64,000 nucleotides of DNA from Symbiodinium natans (GCA_905221605.1 CAJNDS010002752.1:1-64000); one strand, 5' to 3'. Counted from the stretch's first letter, positions 36,706-48,490 are shown. Notes: generated by a model from the sequence alone, not told the origin. Program-made: numbers and translations.

Positions 36706-36789
36706 GGGTTTAGGGTTTAGGGTTTAGGGTTTAGGGTCTAGGGTTTAGGGTTCAGGGTTTAGGGTTTAGGGTTTAGGGTTTAGGGTTAG

Positions 36790-37320
36790 TGTTTAAAGGG
36801 CTTGGGGTATTGCGTGTACTACGTGCAGTTGCACATATAGTGCCCCCCCCCCCCCCCATACTACTCGCCCCACTCTACCCACCCCACTGCTCAGCCCAAA
36901 GCCAACAAAAAATCTAACTAAGGGCTGTTAGGGCTAAACCCTTAACCCTAAACCCTCAAGCCCTTGCAACTTGAAATTATTCAGAAGGAAAAAAAACGAA
37001 GATCCTCGAAACTTTCCCCGGACCTGAACCCTTCAAATAAGCCCTAAACCCTCCGAACTCGAACCCCCGAGGCGCATGGAAGGAGCTGCAGCCATGCAAA
37101 CATTGCATGTTCTCAAGGGAGGGGCGAGGGGAAACCCCAATAGTCTTCCGCCCCTCCTGGGTCCAACCTCCAGGCCGTTCTCCGGGGACCCCATTTACCT
37201 ACAGCTTTTGCGGGTTTAGGGTTCAGGGTTCAGGGTTTAGGGTTTGGAGTTTAGGGTTTAGGGTTGTACCTACCAAATAGGGGGCGTGCTTACTACTAAA
37301 CTGTAGGTAAATACGGTCCC
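36790..37320. other. Unique spacer with poly-C
   Basis: A C run lies at about 36843-36857 and short CCCTAAA words follow. No gene recognised. Confidence 0.45.
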
Positions 37321-37555
37321 AGGCTAATCTTAGGGTAGTTACATGGTCCCTTAATTGGTATGGCCCCTTTGTTGGGGGGCCGATTTTTGTTACCCCTCCT
37401 ATACCCTATCAAACGGCTCATACTTCAGAACCGTTTAAGGAAGGCAACGGACCGTATTAAGGTACTTAAACCCTAAAACCTAAAACCTAAACCCTAAACC
37501 CCAAACCCTAAACCTCCTTTTAAGGAAGGTGAGGGACCGTATTGAGGGACCATGT
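37321..37555. repeat. Dispersed repeat family C, copy 2, with embedded array
   Basis: Matches 34943-35076 up to about 37460; then a decayed CCCTAAA array (37467-37514) intervenes, and 29 bases of the repeat (37434-37462, TTTAAGGAAGG through GACCGTATTRAGG) recur at 37519-37547 with four mismatches. So the array lies between two copies of the same local sequence. Confidence 0.75.
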
Positions 37556-37623
37556 ATCTACCCTTCGATCTAAACAAACTGGCACCAGCTCAAAGGGCCT
37601 GCGCGTGAAATTCAGAAAATTGA

Positions 37624-37855
37624 AAGTTTAGGGTTTAGGGTTTAGGGTTTAGGGTTTAGGGTTTAGGGTTTAGGGTTTAGGGTTTAGGGTTTAGGGTTTA
37701 GGGTTTAGGGTTTAGGGTTTATGGTTTAGGTTTAGGGTTTAGGGTTTAGGGTTTAGGGTTTAGGGTTTAGGGTTTAGGGTTTAGGGTTTAGGGTTTAGGG
37801 TTTAGGGTTTAGGGTTTAGGGCTTAGGGTTTAGGGCTCAGGGTTGTAGGGTTTAG
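37624..37855. repeat. Long TTTAGGG array
   Basis: More than 200 bases of TTTAGGG with a single TTTATGG/TTTAGG disturbance near 37718-37733 and decayed units at the end. Confidence 0.95.
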
Positions 37856-38319
37856 GGTTGAAGATTCAGGGATTGTAAAACTCAAGGATCCCAGGCAAAA
37901 CTCCCCGACAAAGACTCAGGGTTCAGGGCGTCAGGGCTCAGGAGGGTTTAGGGTTAGGGAGCCTCAATCGGCCCTAGTTGTGGGCTCTTATGACCCATAT
38001 CCAATACCCCCTGGGATCCTTGGATTTAAAAGCCGTCCCTTCGGGAGCGCTGCTGCACGGCGACGGTTTAGGGTTTAGGGTTCAGGGTTCAGGGATCAGG
38101 GTTTAGGGTTAAGGGTTTCGAGGTTAAGGCCCTAAATCCCAGACCCTAAAGTGGTACCCTTGGGTTTGGGGACCCATTTTGTCAAGATTCCTAAGGGTAC
38201 GGTGACGCTTTTTAAACTCCAGGACAAACACAGATACCGCATACTGCCTCCGAGGCAGGTGTCGAAGGGCCGCCAGGCTAAAAACACCCAGAAGACAATT
38301 GTCATTCGATGTGGAGGGT
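37856..38319. other. Unique spacer
   Basis: Opposing open frames cover 38132-38453, but their downstream parts are repeat-derived and no domain is recognisable. No gene called. Confidence 0.4.
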
Positions 38320-38880
38320 TGGAGCTGGGTGGAGGGTTGGAGGTGGAGGGAGGGTCGAAGGGTTGGCTGGAGGTTCGGAGGCCCACTCCTTCAACCCGCG
38401 ACCCGACTCCCTCCAACCCTAAGCAGTCCAACCCTAGGCTCTCCAACCCCTAAGCCCTCCAACCCTAAAAAGTCCAACCCTGAGCCCTCCAACCCCAGCC
38501 CCTCTAACCCGAAACGCTGCAACCCAAAGCCCTCCAACCCTAAACACTCCAACTCTAAGCCCTCCAGCCCTAAGCCCTCTAACCCTAAACGCTGCAACCC
38601 TAAGCCCTCCAACCCTAAGCCCTCCAACCCTAAACCCTAATCCCTTCAAACCCTAAGCCCTCCAACCCCAAATCTCTCCAACCCGCAAGTCCTCCAACCC
38701 TAAGCCCTCCAACCCTGAGCCCTCCAACCCTCCAACCCTAAGTGACCCTAAGCTAGAGGGTTGGAGGGGCCGGCCTTGCGGTTGGAGGGGGCTTGGGGCT
38801 GGCCATAAACCCTAAACCCCTCTGAACCCTAAACCCTAAACCCTAAAAGGGTTGGAGGCTTAGCAACCTCAAGGTTGGAG
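38320..38880. repeat. CCCTCCAACCCTAAG minisatellite with inverted ends
   Basis: About twenty degenerate 15-bp units (CCCTCCAACCCTAAG and variants such as CGCTGCAACCC) occupy 38400-38745. On both sides the complement GGGTTGGAGG appears (38318-38370 and 38755-38880), so the tract can fold. The open frames through it are repeat artefacts. Confidence 0.85.
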
Positions 38881-38934
38881 AGGCCTTGGGCCTTTTGGCA
38901 CCCTCCACTTCAGTGGTCCCCGGCCCTAAACCCC

Positions 38935-39015
38935 CGACCCTAAACCCTAAACCCTAAACCCTAAACCCTAAACCCTAAACCCTAAACCCTAAACCCTAAA
39001 CCCTAAACCCTAAAC
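38935..39015. repeat. CCCTAAA array
   Basis: About eleven near-perfect units bordered by unique DNA. Confidence 0.95.
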
Positions 39016-39832
39016 ATCCGTAGCCAAAACATCCGGAATAAAACTGGTGCCTCATACTACCTCCGATTGGATTTGTGGTTGGCCGCCGTAATAGAAGGGC
39101 ATTTTGTGAGTATATTAAAGGAAACCTGGGCTGGGGGTACTTAAGGGGTTTAGGGTTTAGGGTTTAGGGTTTAGGGTTTATGGCTAGACCAGCAAACGCA
39201 AGAGGTGAAGAGATGTCGCTTGCAGCAGACTACGATGTCAACCGCTCTCCAATCTTCATGGGAGAGATGGTCCGGTTCTTTTAACCTCTGCTTGGCAGAG
39301 AAGCCACAAGAGACCGCCAGAACCTCAGCAAGAAAGCAACTCTCGAGCGCGAGATGCGGCAACAGGCTCAGCAAGAAAGATCCCTGCAACCTTGCAACTT
39401 AAGTCCTAGCTGACTGACTGCCCCCACGTGCTCCCGCCCCCACTCCCCCTCCCCCCCCCCACCCGCCCCTCTTATGGTATGGTAATTTCCGGATGTTAAG
39501 TTTCAGGGTTTGGGGCGTAGGGCCCTGTGGTGTGGGTGTTGGGGGGTTTTCGGGGTTAGGGTTTGGGGCTCGGGCTTCTGGCACCAGGGCTCGGGCGTTT
39601 TCGGGCTGAGGGTTGTACAGCCAAGGTTTAGGGTTTAGGGTTTAGGGTTTAGGGTTTAGGGTTCAGCATCTCAAGTCCGAGCATTCACTAGTCGAGCAGC
39701 TTGTCAAGCATTGGAAAAAAATCCCACCCACCCAAGAAACCCATAACATTGAGAAAATACAAAGATCATTCAATACATTTTCAGTAGGCTTATAGCTCAA
39801 AAGTCCGCCCAAAACCTAAAATCTAACACTTG
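39016..39832. other. Unique sequence, no gene recognised
   Basis: Short TTTAGGG arrays at about 39147-39178 and 39627-39660. Opposing open frames at 39171-39402 have no known motif; the + strand one starts with GTG. Left uncalled. Confidence 0.45.
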
Positions 39833-40005
39833 GAAGCAAACTTTCCCTCTTAAGGGGGGTCGGAGTTGGAGGAAGCTCGGTTTGAGTCAAAAATCCAGAA
39901 AACGAGAGGCCACCCAGAACCGTCGACTTCAGTACTAAAAAATCGCATTTTTAATTGGGACCCGGGCCGATCCTGGGGTCCCCTCTCATTTGGGGTGTTT
40001 TTGGA
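39833..40005. repeat. Duplicated element D, copy 1
   Basis: About 131 bases at 39875-40005 (from GCTCGGTTTGAGTCAAAAAT to GGGGTGTTTTTGGA) recur at 40807-40936 with few changes. GGAAGCAAACTTTCCCTC flanks it on both sides, at about 39833 and 40003. Non-coding repeat of unknown origin. Confidence 0.85.
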
Positions 40006-40252
40006 AGCAAACTTTCCCTCTCAAGGGGGGTCTCCAAGACGATTTTGTTTTTAAAATTGAAAGACCACCCTTGACCAAAACTAGGCTGAAAAAGGTCGCA
40101 GGGGTGGCCCGCCATCAGAATTGAGGGTTAAAAACCCTGAAACACCCTGAAAAACATTGGAAAAACTTAAAATAACACGGAAAAACTTTGAAAAAACCTT
40201 GACAGAAAGTGACATCCTGAAGCCGTGAAGCTCGGTTTTGGTCAAAAATCCA

Positions 40253-40800
40253 GGGCCCCCCCGGGTGGAAAAAAACCATTTGCCCACGAAGGGGGTCAGG
40301 GAAGGGGGTCAGGGTTTAGGGCCCCCCCGGGTGGAAAAAAACCATTTGGTCACGAAGGGGGTCAGGGTTTAGGGCCCCCCCCCTCAATTGAAAAAAACCA
40401 TTTGGTCACGAAGGGGGTCAGGGTTTAGGGCCCCCCCGGGTGGAAAAAAACCATTTGGTCACGGGGTCAGGGTTTAGGGCCCCCCCGGGTGGAAAAAAAC
40501 AATTTGGTCACGAAGGGGGTCAGGGTTTAGGGCCCCCCCGGGTGGAAAAAAACAATTTGGTCACGAAGGGGGTCAGGGTTTAGGGCCCCCCCGGGTGGAA
40601 AAAAACCATTTGGTCACGAAGGGGGTCAGGGTTTAGGGCCCCCCCCGGGTGGAAAAAAACCATTTGGTCACGAAGGGGGTCAGGGTTTAGGGCCCCACCC
40701 GGGTGGAAAAAAACCATTTGGTCACGAAGGGGGTCAGGGTTTAGGGCCCCCCCGGGTGGAAAAAAACCATTTGGTCACGAAGGGGGTCAGGGTTTAGGGC
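40253..40800. repeat. 53-bp satellite array
   Basis: About ten units with spacing near 53 bases: GGCCCCCCCGGGTGGAAAA, CCATTTGGTCACGAAGGGGG, then TCAGGGTTTAGGG. It begins immediately after GCTCGGTTTTGGTCAAAAAT (40230) and ends before the full copy of element D at 40807, so the array appears to have grown inside a copy of that element. Each unit contains a GTTTAGGG word. Two decayed units follow at 40940-41010. Confidence 0.95.
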
Positions 40801-40806
40801 CCAAAG

Positions 40807-40936
40807 GCTCGGTTTTGATCAAAAATCCAGAAAACGAGAGCCCACCCAGAAGCGTCGATTTCAGTACTAAAAAATCGCATTTTGAACTGGGACCCAGGCC
40901 GATCCTGGGGTCCCCCTCATTTGGGGTGTTTTTGGA
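40807..40936. repeat. Duplicated element D, copy 2
   Basis: Near-identical to 39875-40005. Together with the truncated head at 40230-40253 there are three heads of this element, with the satellite lying behind the second. Confidence 0.85.
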
Positions 40937-41040
40937 GGCACGGCCCAGGAAAAAAAACAATTTGGTCACGAAGGGGGTCAGGGTTTAGGGCCCAGAAAAA
41001 AAAACAACATGGTCACGAAGGTCATTAGGGTTTAAATATA

Positions 41041-41343
41041 CATAGTAAGAGAGGGTTTAGGGTTTAGGGTTTAGGGTGTAGGGTTTAGGGTTTAGGGTTT
41101 AGGGTTTAGGGTTTAGGGTTTAGGGTCTAGGGGGGTTTTCGTGTTTGAGCGTAGATGTGCGCGTAGGGCTTCGGGCTACGGGGCTAGGAGGTTTAGGGGT
41201 TTTCAATTCTTTTGGGCTATTTCCTGGGTGCTTTCCAGGTTTTAAGTATTTGTTTAGGACTGCAGGTTTTAGTATCAGTCGTTTAGAGTTTAGGGTACAG
41301 GGTATAGATAGGGCTGTGGGGGGGGGGGGGGGGGGGGGGGGGG
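41041..41343. repeat. TTTAGGG array and poly-G
   Basis: TTTAGGG units at 41054-41130, then unique sequence and a 26-base G run at 41318-41343. Confidence 0.85.
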
Positions 41344-43990
41344 TACCGACGTGACACAGAAACCATGGTGCAGTTTAGGGCTCACCGAAACCCACTTCTG
41401 CGTCGGTTACTAATACTACTATGCAACCCCCTTGTAGGATTCTGAGATAACCTAACAAAAAGGGGTTTTGGGGTCCTTCAGGTCGGGATTATAGACCATA
41501 ATTAGGGTTCTTAAGGGATGGCGGGTGCATGGCGGGGTAAGTACCTAAGGAACCTAAAGGGAAGCTGCGGGAGGCTTGGGGCGTAGTTGGGAGTATTTGG
41601 GAACCTTGGGCTACATACCTCCCCTTGAACCCTAAACCCTCAACCCTCAACCCTAAACCCTAAACCCTAACCCCTAAACCCTAAACCCCAAACCTGATGC
41701 TCCCCTAAGAACCCTAGCAGGAAGCTGCTCCTCCCACCGCCGCGGAAAAGAACTCAAGAAGAACTCCCGCATCGGAGGCTGGAATTTCTGGGCTTTAGGC
41801 TGTAGACTTTTAGGGCCTGGGACCCTAAACCCTAAACCCTAAACCCTAGGCCCTAAGCCCTAAACCCCAAACCCTAAACCCTAAACTGAGGATTCGAGAA
41901 CTTGGATGTAGGTAAAACGCACGGGCTTGAGATCGTCACCTCTTGGGCCTTAAAAGCTTTCCAAAAGAGGTTGGGGCTTAGGGTTTGGGGTTAGGGTTTA
42001 GGGTTTGGGGTTTGGTGCTTAAGGTTTAAGGGGGGGATTTTGGGTTCGGGGTTTGGGGTTTAGGGTTTTGGGGAATTTGGGGTTTGGGGGCGTATTCCCC
42101 GTGATGCTCCGAACAACGAAGGCCGAAACCCCTCGAAACCCACCCTCCAGTGCCCGGGAGGATGGGGTTTCTTCTTCATTTAGGGTTTAGGGTAAATTTA
42201 GGGTTTAGGGTTACAGGGTTCTCTACACCCTTCAGGGTCAATTTAGTTTTTGGGTCTCTGCATTAATTGTTGAGGGTCCTGGTTTGCGGCTTTTGGCGTT
42301 GAGTGATCAGGGGCGGGCCGACCCACCCTGTAGGCGCAGTGCCTCACGGGGACTCCGTGTTCTTTAGAAAATTGGCCAGGCCTGTCAGGGCCTTCACCGC
42401 TACAAGTCCCGAGATTCTCGATCGGGAGCCAGACAGGGTCAGCTTTTTCAAGCTTGGGCGTAGGGTTTAGGGTTTAGGATTTAGGATTTAGGGTGTAGGG
42501 TTTAAGTAGGGCCTATATAAACCCTAAACCGTAAGGAAGCTAGCCCTTCAGGTGTCCCCGACCATGAAGGCTCAAAAATTTGCGAACGCTTCGTCTGCGG
42601 GGTGGACAAGCCTGCAGATGCTCAGCGATTCAGGGTTTAGGGTTTAGGGTAAAGTGCTTTGAGGTTGAGTCAGTTTGCATATCACTCAAAACGGCGTTTC
42701 CCCAAACAGGGATAGTACTCTCTGTGCGGGGGTGCCTAGAAAAAGGAAACGAGTGTTTCGGGAGCATACTCGGTGTGTGTGTCCTTAACTTGGGAAGCAC
42801 TCAATTAAAACAAAAATAGAACTGCAGTCATAGCTCCCTCAAGTCCCTAATGTGATGTGCGTTTGGGAACCAAAGGTATAACTTCGGAGCAGCACCCATG
42901 CATCTCCAAGTAGGGGGTCTTAGAGCAGAGGGCTTGTGGCGGATCTGGTTTGTTGGCAGTTTGGGTTTGAGGTCTAGGGGATAGGTTAGAATGGGTATTG
43001 TGGCTAGAAATCGAGTCAGGAAGGTGAATTCGTCTTGGCTGACTTCTGAACCCCTCCAAAAAGCTTTAACTTGTCGGCTCCTTATTGTAGTTTCTACAAA
43101 ATCCCAAAAAGCTTACTTCTCCAATAACCAAGGGGAAAAAAGGTTAAACTTTAGCATTCCTACTAAATAAGCAAACCCACAAAGTTTAAAGTTTACCTGA
43201 GGGCGAAATAAGAAAGTTAACGTCCTAAGAGCCAGCCAGAAGAAAGCCAAGTCGCAAGCCTCCTGAACCCTGAGCCCTCAACCTTGAACCTGACATCGCA
43301 GCGGGCTGCTGTGGGGTTTAGAGGCTTTGGGCATGGGGCCCCAAAACCCTCAACCCTGAGCCCTAAACCCTAAACCCTGAACCCTAAACCTCAAACCCTG
43401 CCTAACCCTAAACCCCAAACCCCAAACCCTAAACCCCAAACCCCAAACCCCAAGCGAAGCGGTTGAGCGCCACGCCCGAAACTCCGCATGGTTTAGGGCC
43501 TAAGAACCCCACAGCCTGAAAGCCTGAACCCCAACGCTAAACCCTAAACCCTAAAACCTTGAAAGAAATCCTAAACCTTAAACCCTGAACCCGAAACCCG
43601 AAACCCTAAACCCTCAACCCTAAACCCTGAACCCGACGTCTCGTGGCGTTATCCGAGCCTGGGCTTGTCCCTCCAGCCCAGGAAGCCGTGCCCGGCCCTG
43701 CTCTCCTGCTTCTAGGGCTCAGGTTTTTAGGGTTTAGGGTTTAGGGTTTAAGGTTTTAGGGTTTAGGGTTTAGGGTTTGAGGGCGTAGGTGCTGTGAAGG
43801 GTAGGTTTTGGAACAAGCTCGAAAGCTTCGTGAGGTGCGAAGAGCAGCTTTGGCCCGATTGTGGAGGGCCATCAAACACTTTTCTCCCACCCCACGCCGT
43901 CCGAGGCGGCAAAGCCACCCAAACCTATTCCGAGGCCGAAGGGCTTAAGCGCAGCCCCCCAACGTAGGCGGGGGCGGCCTAGGCCCTGAG
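41344..43990. other. Mostly unique sequence with short arrays, no gene recognised
   Basis: CCCTAAA arrays near 41630-41690, 41822-41885 and 43350-43450; TTTAGGG/TTTGGGG words near 41970-42075 and 43733-43775. Open frames at 42580-42819 (+) and 42847-43059 (-) show no recognisable motif. The stretch 42640-43260 is the longest repeat-free interval here and could hide exons of an intron-rich gene. Confidence 0.45.
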
Positions 43991-44802
43991 TTTAGGGTTT
44001 AGGGTTTGGAGTTTCAAACTTTAGGGTTTAGGGTTTAGGATTTTGGGGTTTAAGTTTAACAGTTTAGGGGTTTAGGGTGTTAGGGCTTTAGGGTTTTAGG
44101 GTTTCAGGGTTTTAGGGTTTTAGGTTTGGGGTCTCAGGGTTTTAGGGTTTTAGGTTTACGGTTTAGTGGTTTAGTGGTTTAGGGTGTTAGGGCTTTAGGG
44201 TTTTAGGGTTTCAGGGTTTTGGGGTTTTAGGTTTAGGGTTTTAGGGTTTTAGGGTTTTAGGGTTATAGGGTTTTAGGGTTTTAGGGTTTTAGGGTTTTAA
44301 GGTTTTAGGGCTTTAGGGCTTTAGGGCTTTAGGGCTTTAGGGCTTTAGGGCTTTAGGGCTTTAGGGCTTTAGGGCTTTAGGGTTTTAGGGTTTTAGTAGG
44401 GTTTTAGGGCTTTAGGGTTAGGGCTTAGGGTTAGGGTTTAGGGTTTTAGGGTTTTAGGGTTTTAGGGTTTCAGGTTCTAGGGTTTTAGGGTTTTAGGGTT
44501 TTAGGGTTTTAGGGTTTTAGGGTTTCAGGGTTTTAGGGTTTTAGGGTTTTAGGGTTTTAGGGTTTTAGGGTGTTAGGGTTTTAGGGTTTTAGGGTTTTAG
44601 GGTTTTAGGGTTTTAGGATAACGGTTTTAGGGTTTTAGGGCTTTAGGGTACTAGGATTTTGGGGTTTTAGGGTTTAGGGTTTTGGAGTTTTAGGGTTTAG
44701 GGTTTTGGAGTTTAGGGTTTAGGGTTTCAGGGTCTTAGGGTTTCAGGGTTTTAGCGTTTTAGGGTTTAGGATTACCGTTTTAGGGTTTAGGGTTTTAGGG
44801 TG
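43991..44802. repeat. TTTTAGGG 8-bp array with CTTTAGGG subarray
   Basis: About 700 bases dominated by TTTTAGGG (the Chlamydomonas-type telomere motif) with variants; CTTTAGGG forms a tidy block at about 44308-44385. Confidence 0.95.
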
Positions 44803-44998
44803 TTGGGGTTTGGGGTTTTGCGGTTTTGGGGTTTTGGGGTTTTGGGGTTTGGGGGTTTTGGGGTTTTGGGGTTTTGGGGTTTGGGGGTTTTGGGGTTTTG
44901 GGGTTTTTGTGGTTTTGGGGTTTTGGGGCTTTCGGGCTTTGGGGGTTTTGGGGTTTTGGGGTTTTTTCGGTTTTACGGTTTTACGGTTTTACGTTTTT
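44803..44998. repeat. TTTTGGGG 8-bp array
   Basis: Units of TTTTGGGG (the hypotrich-ciliate telomere motif) with small variants, directly following TTTTAGGG and ending in TTTTACGG units. Open frames here read Gly/Phe/Leu repeats and are not genes. Confidence 0.95.
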
Positions 44999-45295
44999 GC
45001 CCTAAACCCTAAACCCTAAACCCTAAACCCTAAACCCTAAACCCTAAACCCTAAACCCTAAACCCTAAACCCTAAACCCTAAACCCTAAACCCTAAACCC
45101 TAAACCCTTCAGATTTAGGGCACAAAAGAGTTGGAGGCCCGGAGGGCCGAACGTTTTGCTCTTCGAACCATTTGGGGTTTAGGTTGCAGTTTTAGGTTTA
45201 GGGTTTAGGGTTTAGGGTTTAGGGTTTAGGGTTTAGGGTTTAGGGTTTAGGGTTTAGGGTTTAGGGTTTAGGGTTTAGGGTTTAGGGTTTAGGGA
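44999..45295. repeat. CCCTAAA array facing a TTTAGGG array
   Basis: Perfect CCCTAAA units at 45000-45108, 85 bases of unique sequence, then perfect TTTAGGG units at about 45195-45294. Confidence 0.95.
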
Positions 45296-45899
45296 TGTAT
45301 GTTCTGGGTAAGCTAAACGATGGATAAGAATCAAGATGCGATTCTGTGTTGGCATCAAAGTCCAAGCCTGATTTGGGGCATGAGACCAAGTGTATAAACA
45401 TATCTTATATAGTGCACCAAAACTTAAGAACGAGAACGCTGTAGTAACATTTTCCTGGAATTCAAGAGAGTTAGTCAAAAAAACCGAGGATCAATTGCCT
45501 TGCACGGCCAATGATGAAGTGTCATGTTTTTGTTCTTCTTTTCTGAGCTGTACTTGGCGACTTCTGTTGAAAAACTTAACTCAGGTAAATTCTACCACGG
45601 TTAGCTCACTGAGGTTTCTTTTCAGACCTTTACTAGTTCCACAACGGCTTTATCAGGTTCGAACCTGTTGGGAGAACCTACCTGAGACCAAAAATGGGCA
45701 CGAATCGGAACGGCCGCCACGAACTCCCACGTCACGACTTTTGCCCTGAGATCTTCCCCCTTTTTCTAGCAGTCCCTCGTAGGGATGATTAGGGTTTAGG
45801 GTTTATAGGGTTTAGGATATCACTTACACAACAAAGCCCCCCCCCCCCCCGGTTGGTTTAACATGGAGGTATGATTTACTGGGGCCTGATGAATTTGAA
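45296..45899. other. Unique spacer with poly-C
   Basis: A 119-codon open frame at 45390-45749 starts with GTG, has no internal Met and no known motif, so it is not called. CAGGTTCGAACCTG near 45655 is a perfect palindrome. A C run lies at about 45838-45850. Confidence 0.45.
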
Positions 45900-46120
45900 T
45901 ACGATTCCAATTAGTTTTCATAATAATTATTTTGATTCCTATTCATTTAACTTGGATTCGAAGAAACTCTTTTAAAATTCATTAGAATCCTCTGAAAATT
46001 ACCCATTGTCAATATTGATGGGCATAATACCTCCTCTGGGATTCCTAGCAATATTGAATATGAATCCTATTAATTTTCAGAGAATTCTCTTGAATTCTAA
46101 ACGAATTTCTTGCGGACTAT
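45900..46120. mobile_element. AT-rich MITE-like inverted repeat
   Basis: Imperfect 41-base inverted repeats at 45961-46001 and 46071-46111 (AAGAAACTCTTTTA and CTCTGAAAATTA with their complements) around a centre containing two CAATATTG words. The block is strongly AT-rich compared with its surroundings, which suggests a distinct origin. No coding content. Confidence 0.75.
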
Positions 46121-48055
46121 TGTTCGTGTATCTGTGTCAGGTCTATATGTATAAGATTGAGTATATTTCGCAAGATTGACTTAATCTCATCTGCACCCTC
46201 CTCGCCTTCGCCTCACCCACCCCGACCCCCCACTCTGCCACTCTCCAACGAATCACTAGTCCTTGCAAACCAACCTCTTTGTACGAAGGTCTTCGCCCCT
46301 TTTGCGGGGTTTTGTTTGGGGGGGGAGGGGGGGCATCTTGGCTGCGGGGTTTAGGGTTTTAGGGTTTAGGGTTTAAAGTTTAGATCTTAGGGTTTCGGGC
46401 TTTGGGTTTAGGGCTAGGGGGTGTATAGGAGGCTGTGTAAGGTTGAATTCCAGAAATTTTGGTCTCAACGAAAGTGCGTGCCTCCACGTCCATGGGAAGG
46501 TCGGAGGCATAAGATAGCTCCTCAACAGGTCACAACGCCTCTTTGTAACGATAGGCAACTGAAAATGCAGGCCTGGTAGCATGTAAGATGCAGTTCATGA
46601 CATTCATGCCGCCACTTTGTGCACAATAAATGCCGTCAAAGGGGCATAGATCTTATTGAGCTTGTCGAGGAACCTCAGGCAAAGGGGCCCTACAATGGGC
46701 CCGGACCCTAAAGCTGAACCCTAAGCCTCGCAATAACAACCAAAATGTCCCCTACGTCCCTAAACTCCTAAACCCTAAACCCTAAACCCTAAGCCCCTAA
46801 ACCCCATGACCCCTGAAACAATGGGCCGGGCCTCTCAAGGTTGAACTCTGAAATGCACTTCTCATTGACACGGGCAATGATAGATGCTTAACCTTTCCCA
46901 CTGGGCACCGGCGTAAGCTCTTAACCCAAGAAACCCAAAAGTTTGTGTCCCCTAAACTCTAAACCCTAGACCCTAAGCCCTCGGCCCGAAGCCCGAAGCC
47001 GTAAGCCCTAAGCCGTATGCCCTAAGCCCGAAGCCCCAAGCCCGAAGCCCTAGGCCCTAAGCCCAAGCTCTCCGCTGAGAGACATTCGCGCATGAACCAC
47101 GGCATCCACCAGTGTGCCAGGATGTTCTTGGAAACACTTGTGCCTCGGCCAGGGGTTTAGGGTTTAGGAGGGTTTAGGGGGTTTGGGGTGGTTTGGGGTG
47201 GTTTGGGGTGGTTTAGGGTGGTTTTTTTGGTGGTTTAGGGTTTGGAGGACTCCAATTTGCGCACCCAGCCGAAAGCCCAAGTCCGAAAGCGTGATCTCAT
47301 GGCAGAGATCGGGAACGCAGGAAGCCCAAGCCCAAAACCCGACACCCAAACCCTAAACCCCTAAACCCAAACCCTAAACCGAAACCCTAAACCCTATAAC
47401 CCTAAATCCTAAACCCTAAACCCTAAACCCTAAACCCTAAACCCTAAACCCTAAACCCTAAACCCTAAGCCCCAAAATTGGCCGAAAACCCCAGATGCGG
47501 CGCAACAAGCGACTCGGAGGGGAGGGGGGGTTGGGGTTTAGGGTTCGGTTTTAGGGTTTAGGGTTCAGGGTTCAGGATTTAGGGTTTAGGGTCTGGGGTT
47601 TAGGGTCTAGGGTTTAAGGGTGTAAGAGGAAGATTGAGCCTAAGCTCCGTTCAGTGTTTAGGGGTGTAACTAAGGTCGAGAGTTTAGGGTTTCGGGCCGA
47701 AGTTTAGGGTTTGGGGCTTCCGGGGTGTAGAGTTGGAAGGTCTGGAGACTTGACGGTCGATGGTCTGGAGCGGAGCATGGGGGGGGGGGGGGGGTTTCGG
47801 CAGCTACGGTTCATGGTATTGGGCACCAGTCTTCGGACCAGTCTTTGGCCAGACCGTTTTGGGGTTTGACTGCGTTGGGTTCGCTTACGGAGGAGCGGGA
47901 GTGTTGAGGTCCCTAAACCCTAAACCCTAAACCCTTAAGCCCCGGCATCCGACCTTCGCTCTTACCAGGCCCTGGTGCGTGTCCACAGCATTCAAGGTCA
48001 GTAGCCAGCCATCGGTGCTAGCCTTTTCAGGGCGTACATCCACAGGAAAGATCAT
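46121..48055. other. Unique sequence with scattered telomere-like words
   Basis: CCCTAAG/CCCGAAG units at 46970-47060, GGTTTGGGGT repeats at 47165-47235, CCCTAAA array at 47400-47468, TTTAGGG variants at 47535-47625 and a G run at about 47780-47794. No gene recognised. Confidence 0.5.
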
Positions 48056-48200
48056 GATAATAATAATAATCATCATCATCATCATCATCATCATCGTCAT
48101 CGTCATCGTCATCATCACCATCACCATCACCATCACCATCAACATCATCATCGTCATCCTCATCATCATCATCAATATCATCATCATCATCACCACCTTG
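48056..48200. repeat. ATC trinucleotide microsatellite
   Basis: About 140 bases of ATC units with GTC and ACC interruptions. It gives Ile-rich or Met/Asp-rich open frames on the two strands that need not be coding. Confidence 0.9.
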
Positions 48201-48490
48201 TTCCTCATGTTATGAAAAATTGTCTTCATCTCCGGCGTTGCTGCTGTCGTTAACATCACCATCACCATCTTCATCCCCGTCCTCACCCCGACGCCAATAG
48301 ACCAGAAGCCCTAAAGCCCTAAAGCCCTAGAGCCCCAAAAGCCCTAAAGCCCTAAAGCCCCAAAGCCCTAAAGCCCTTTAAAAAAAAAAATAGGGGCAGA
48401 CATCCAAAGAAGAAGTCACAGTTGTGGCTTTGGGTTTCAGGGTCAGGCTTTGAGCTTATGAGGTTCCAGGGCATCTCTAGATATCATCAT
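48201..48490. other. CCCTAAAG array and spacer
   Basis: An 8-bp array of CCCTAAAG lies at 48308-48375, followed by an A run. No gene. Confidence 0.7.

Noticed and set aside
44800-45019. Gly/Phe/Leu-rich frames
   Set aside because: Direct translation of the TTTTGGGG array in different frames.
43991-45295. True chromosome end
   Set aside because: The arrays are internal, flanked by unique DNA on both sides and of both polarities.
45390-45749. 119-codon + strand frame
   Set aside because: Starts with GTG, contains no Met, no recognisable domain and no splice or promoter context.
47927-48286. Met/Ile/Thr-rich frames on both strands
   Set aside because: Products of the ATC microsatellite.
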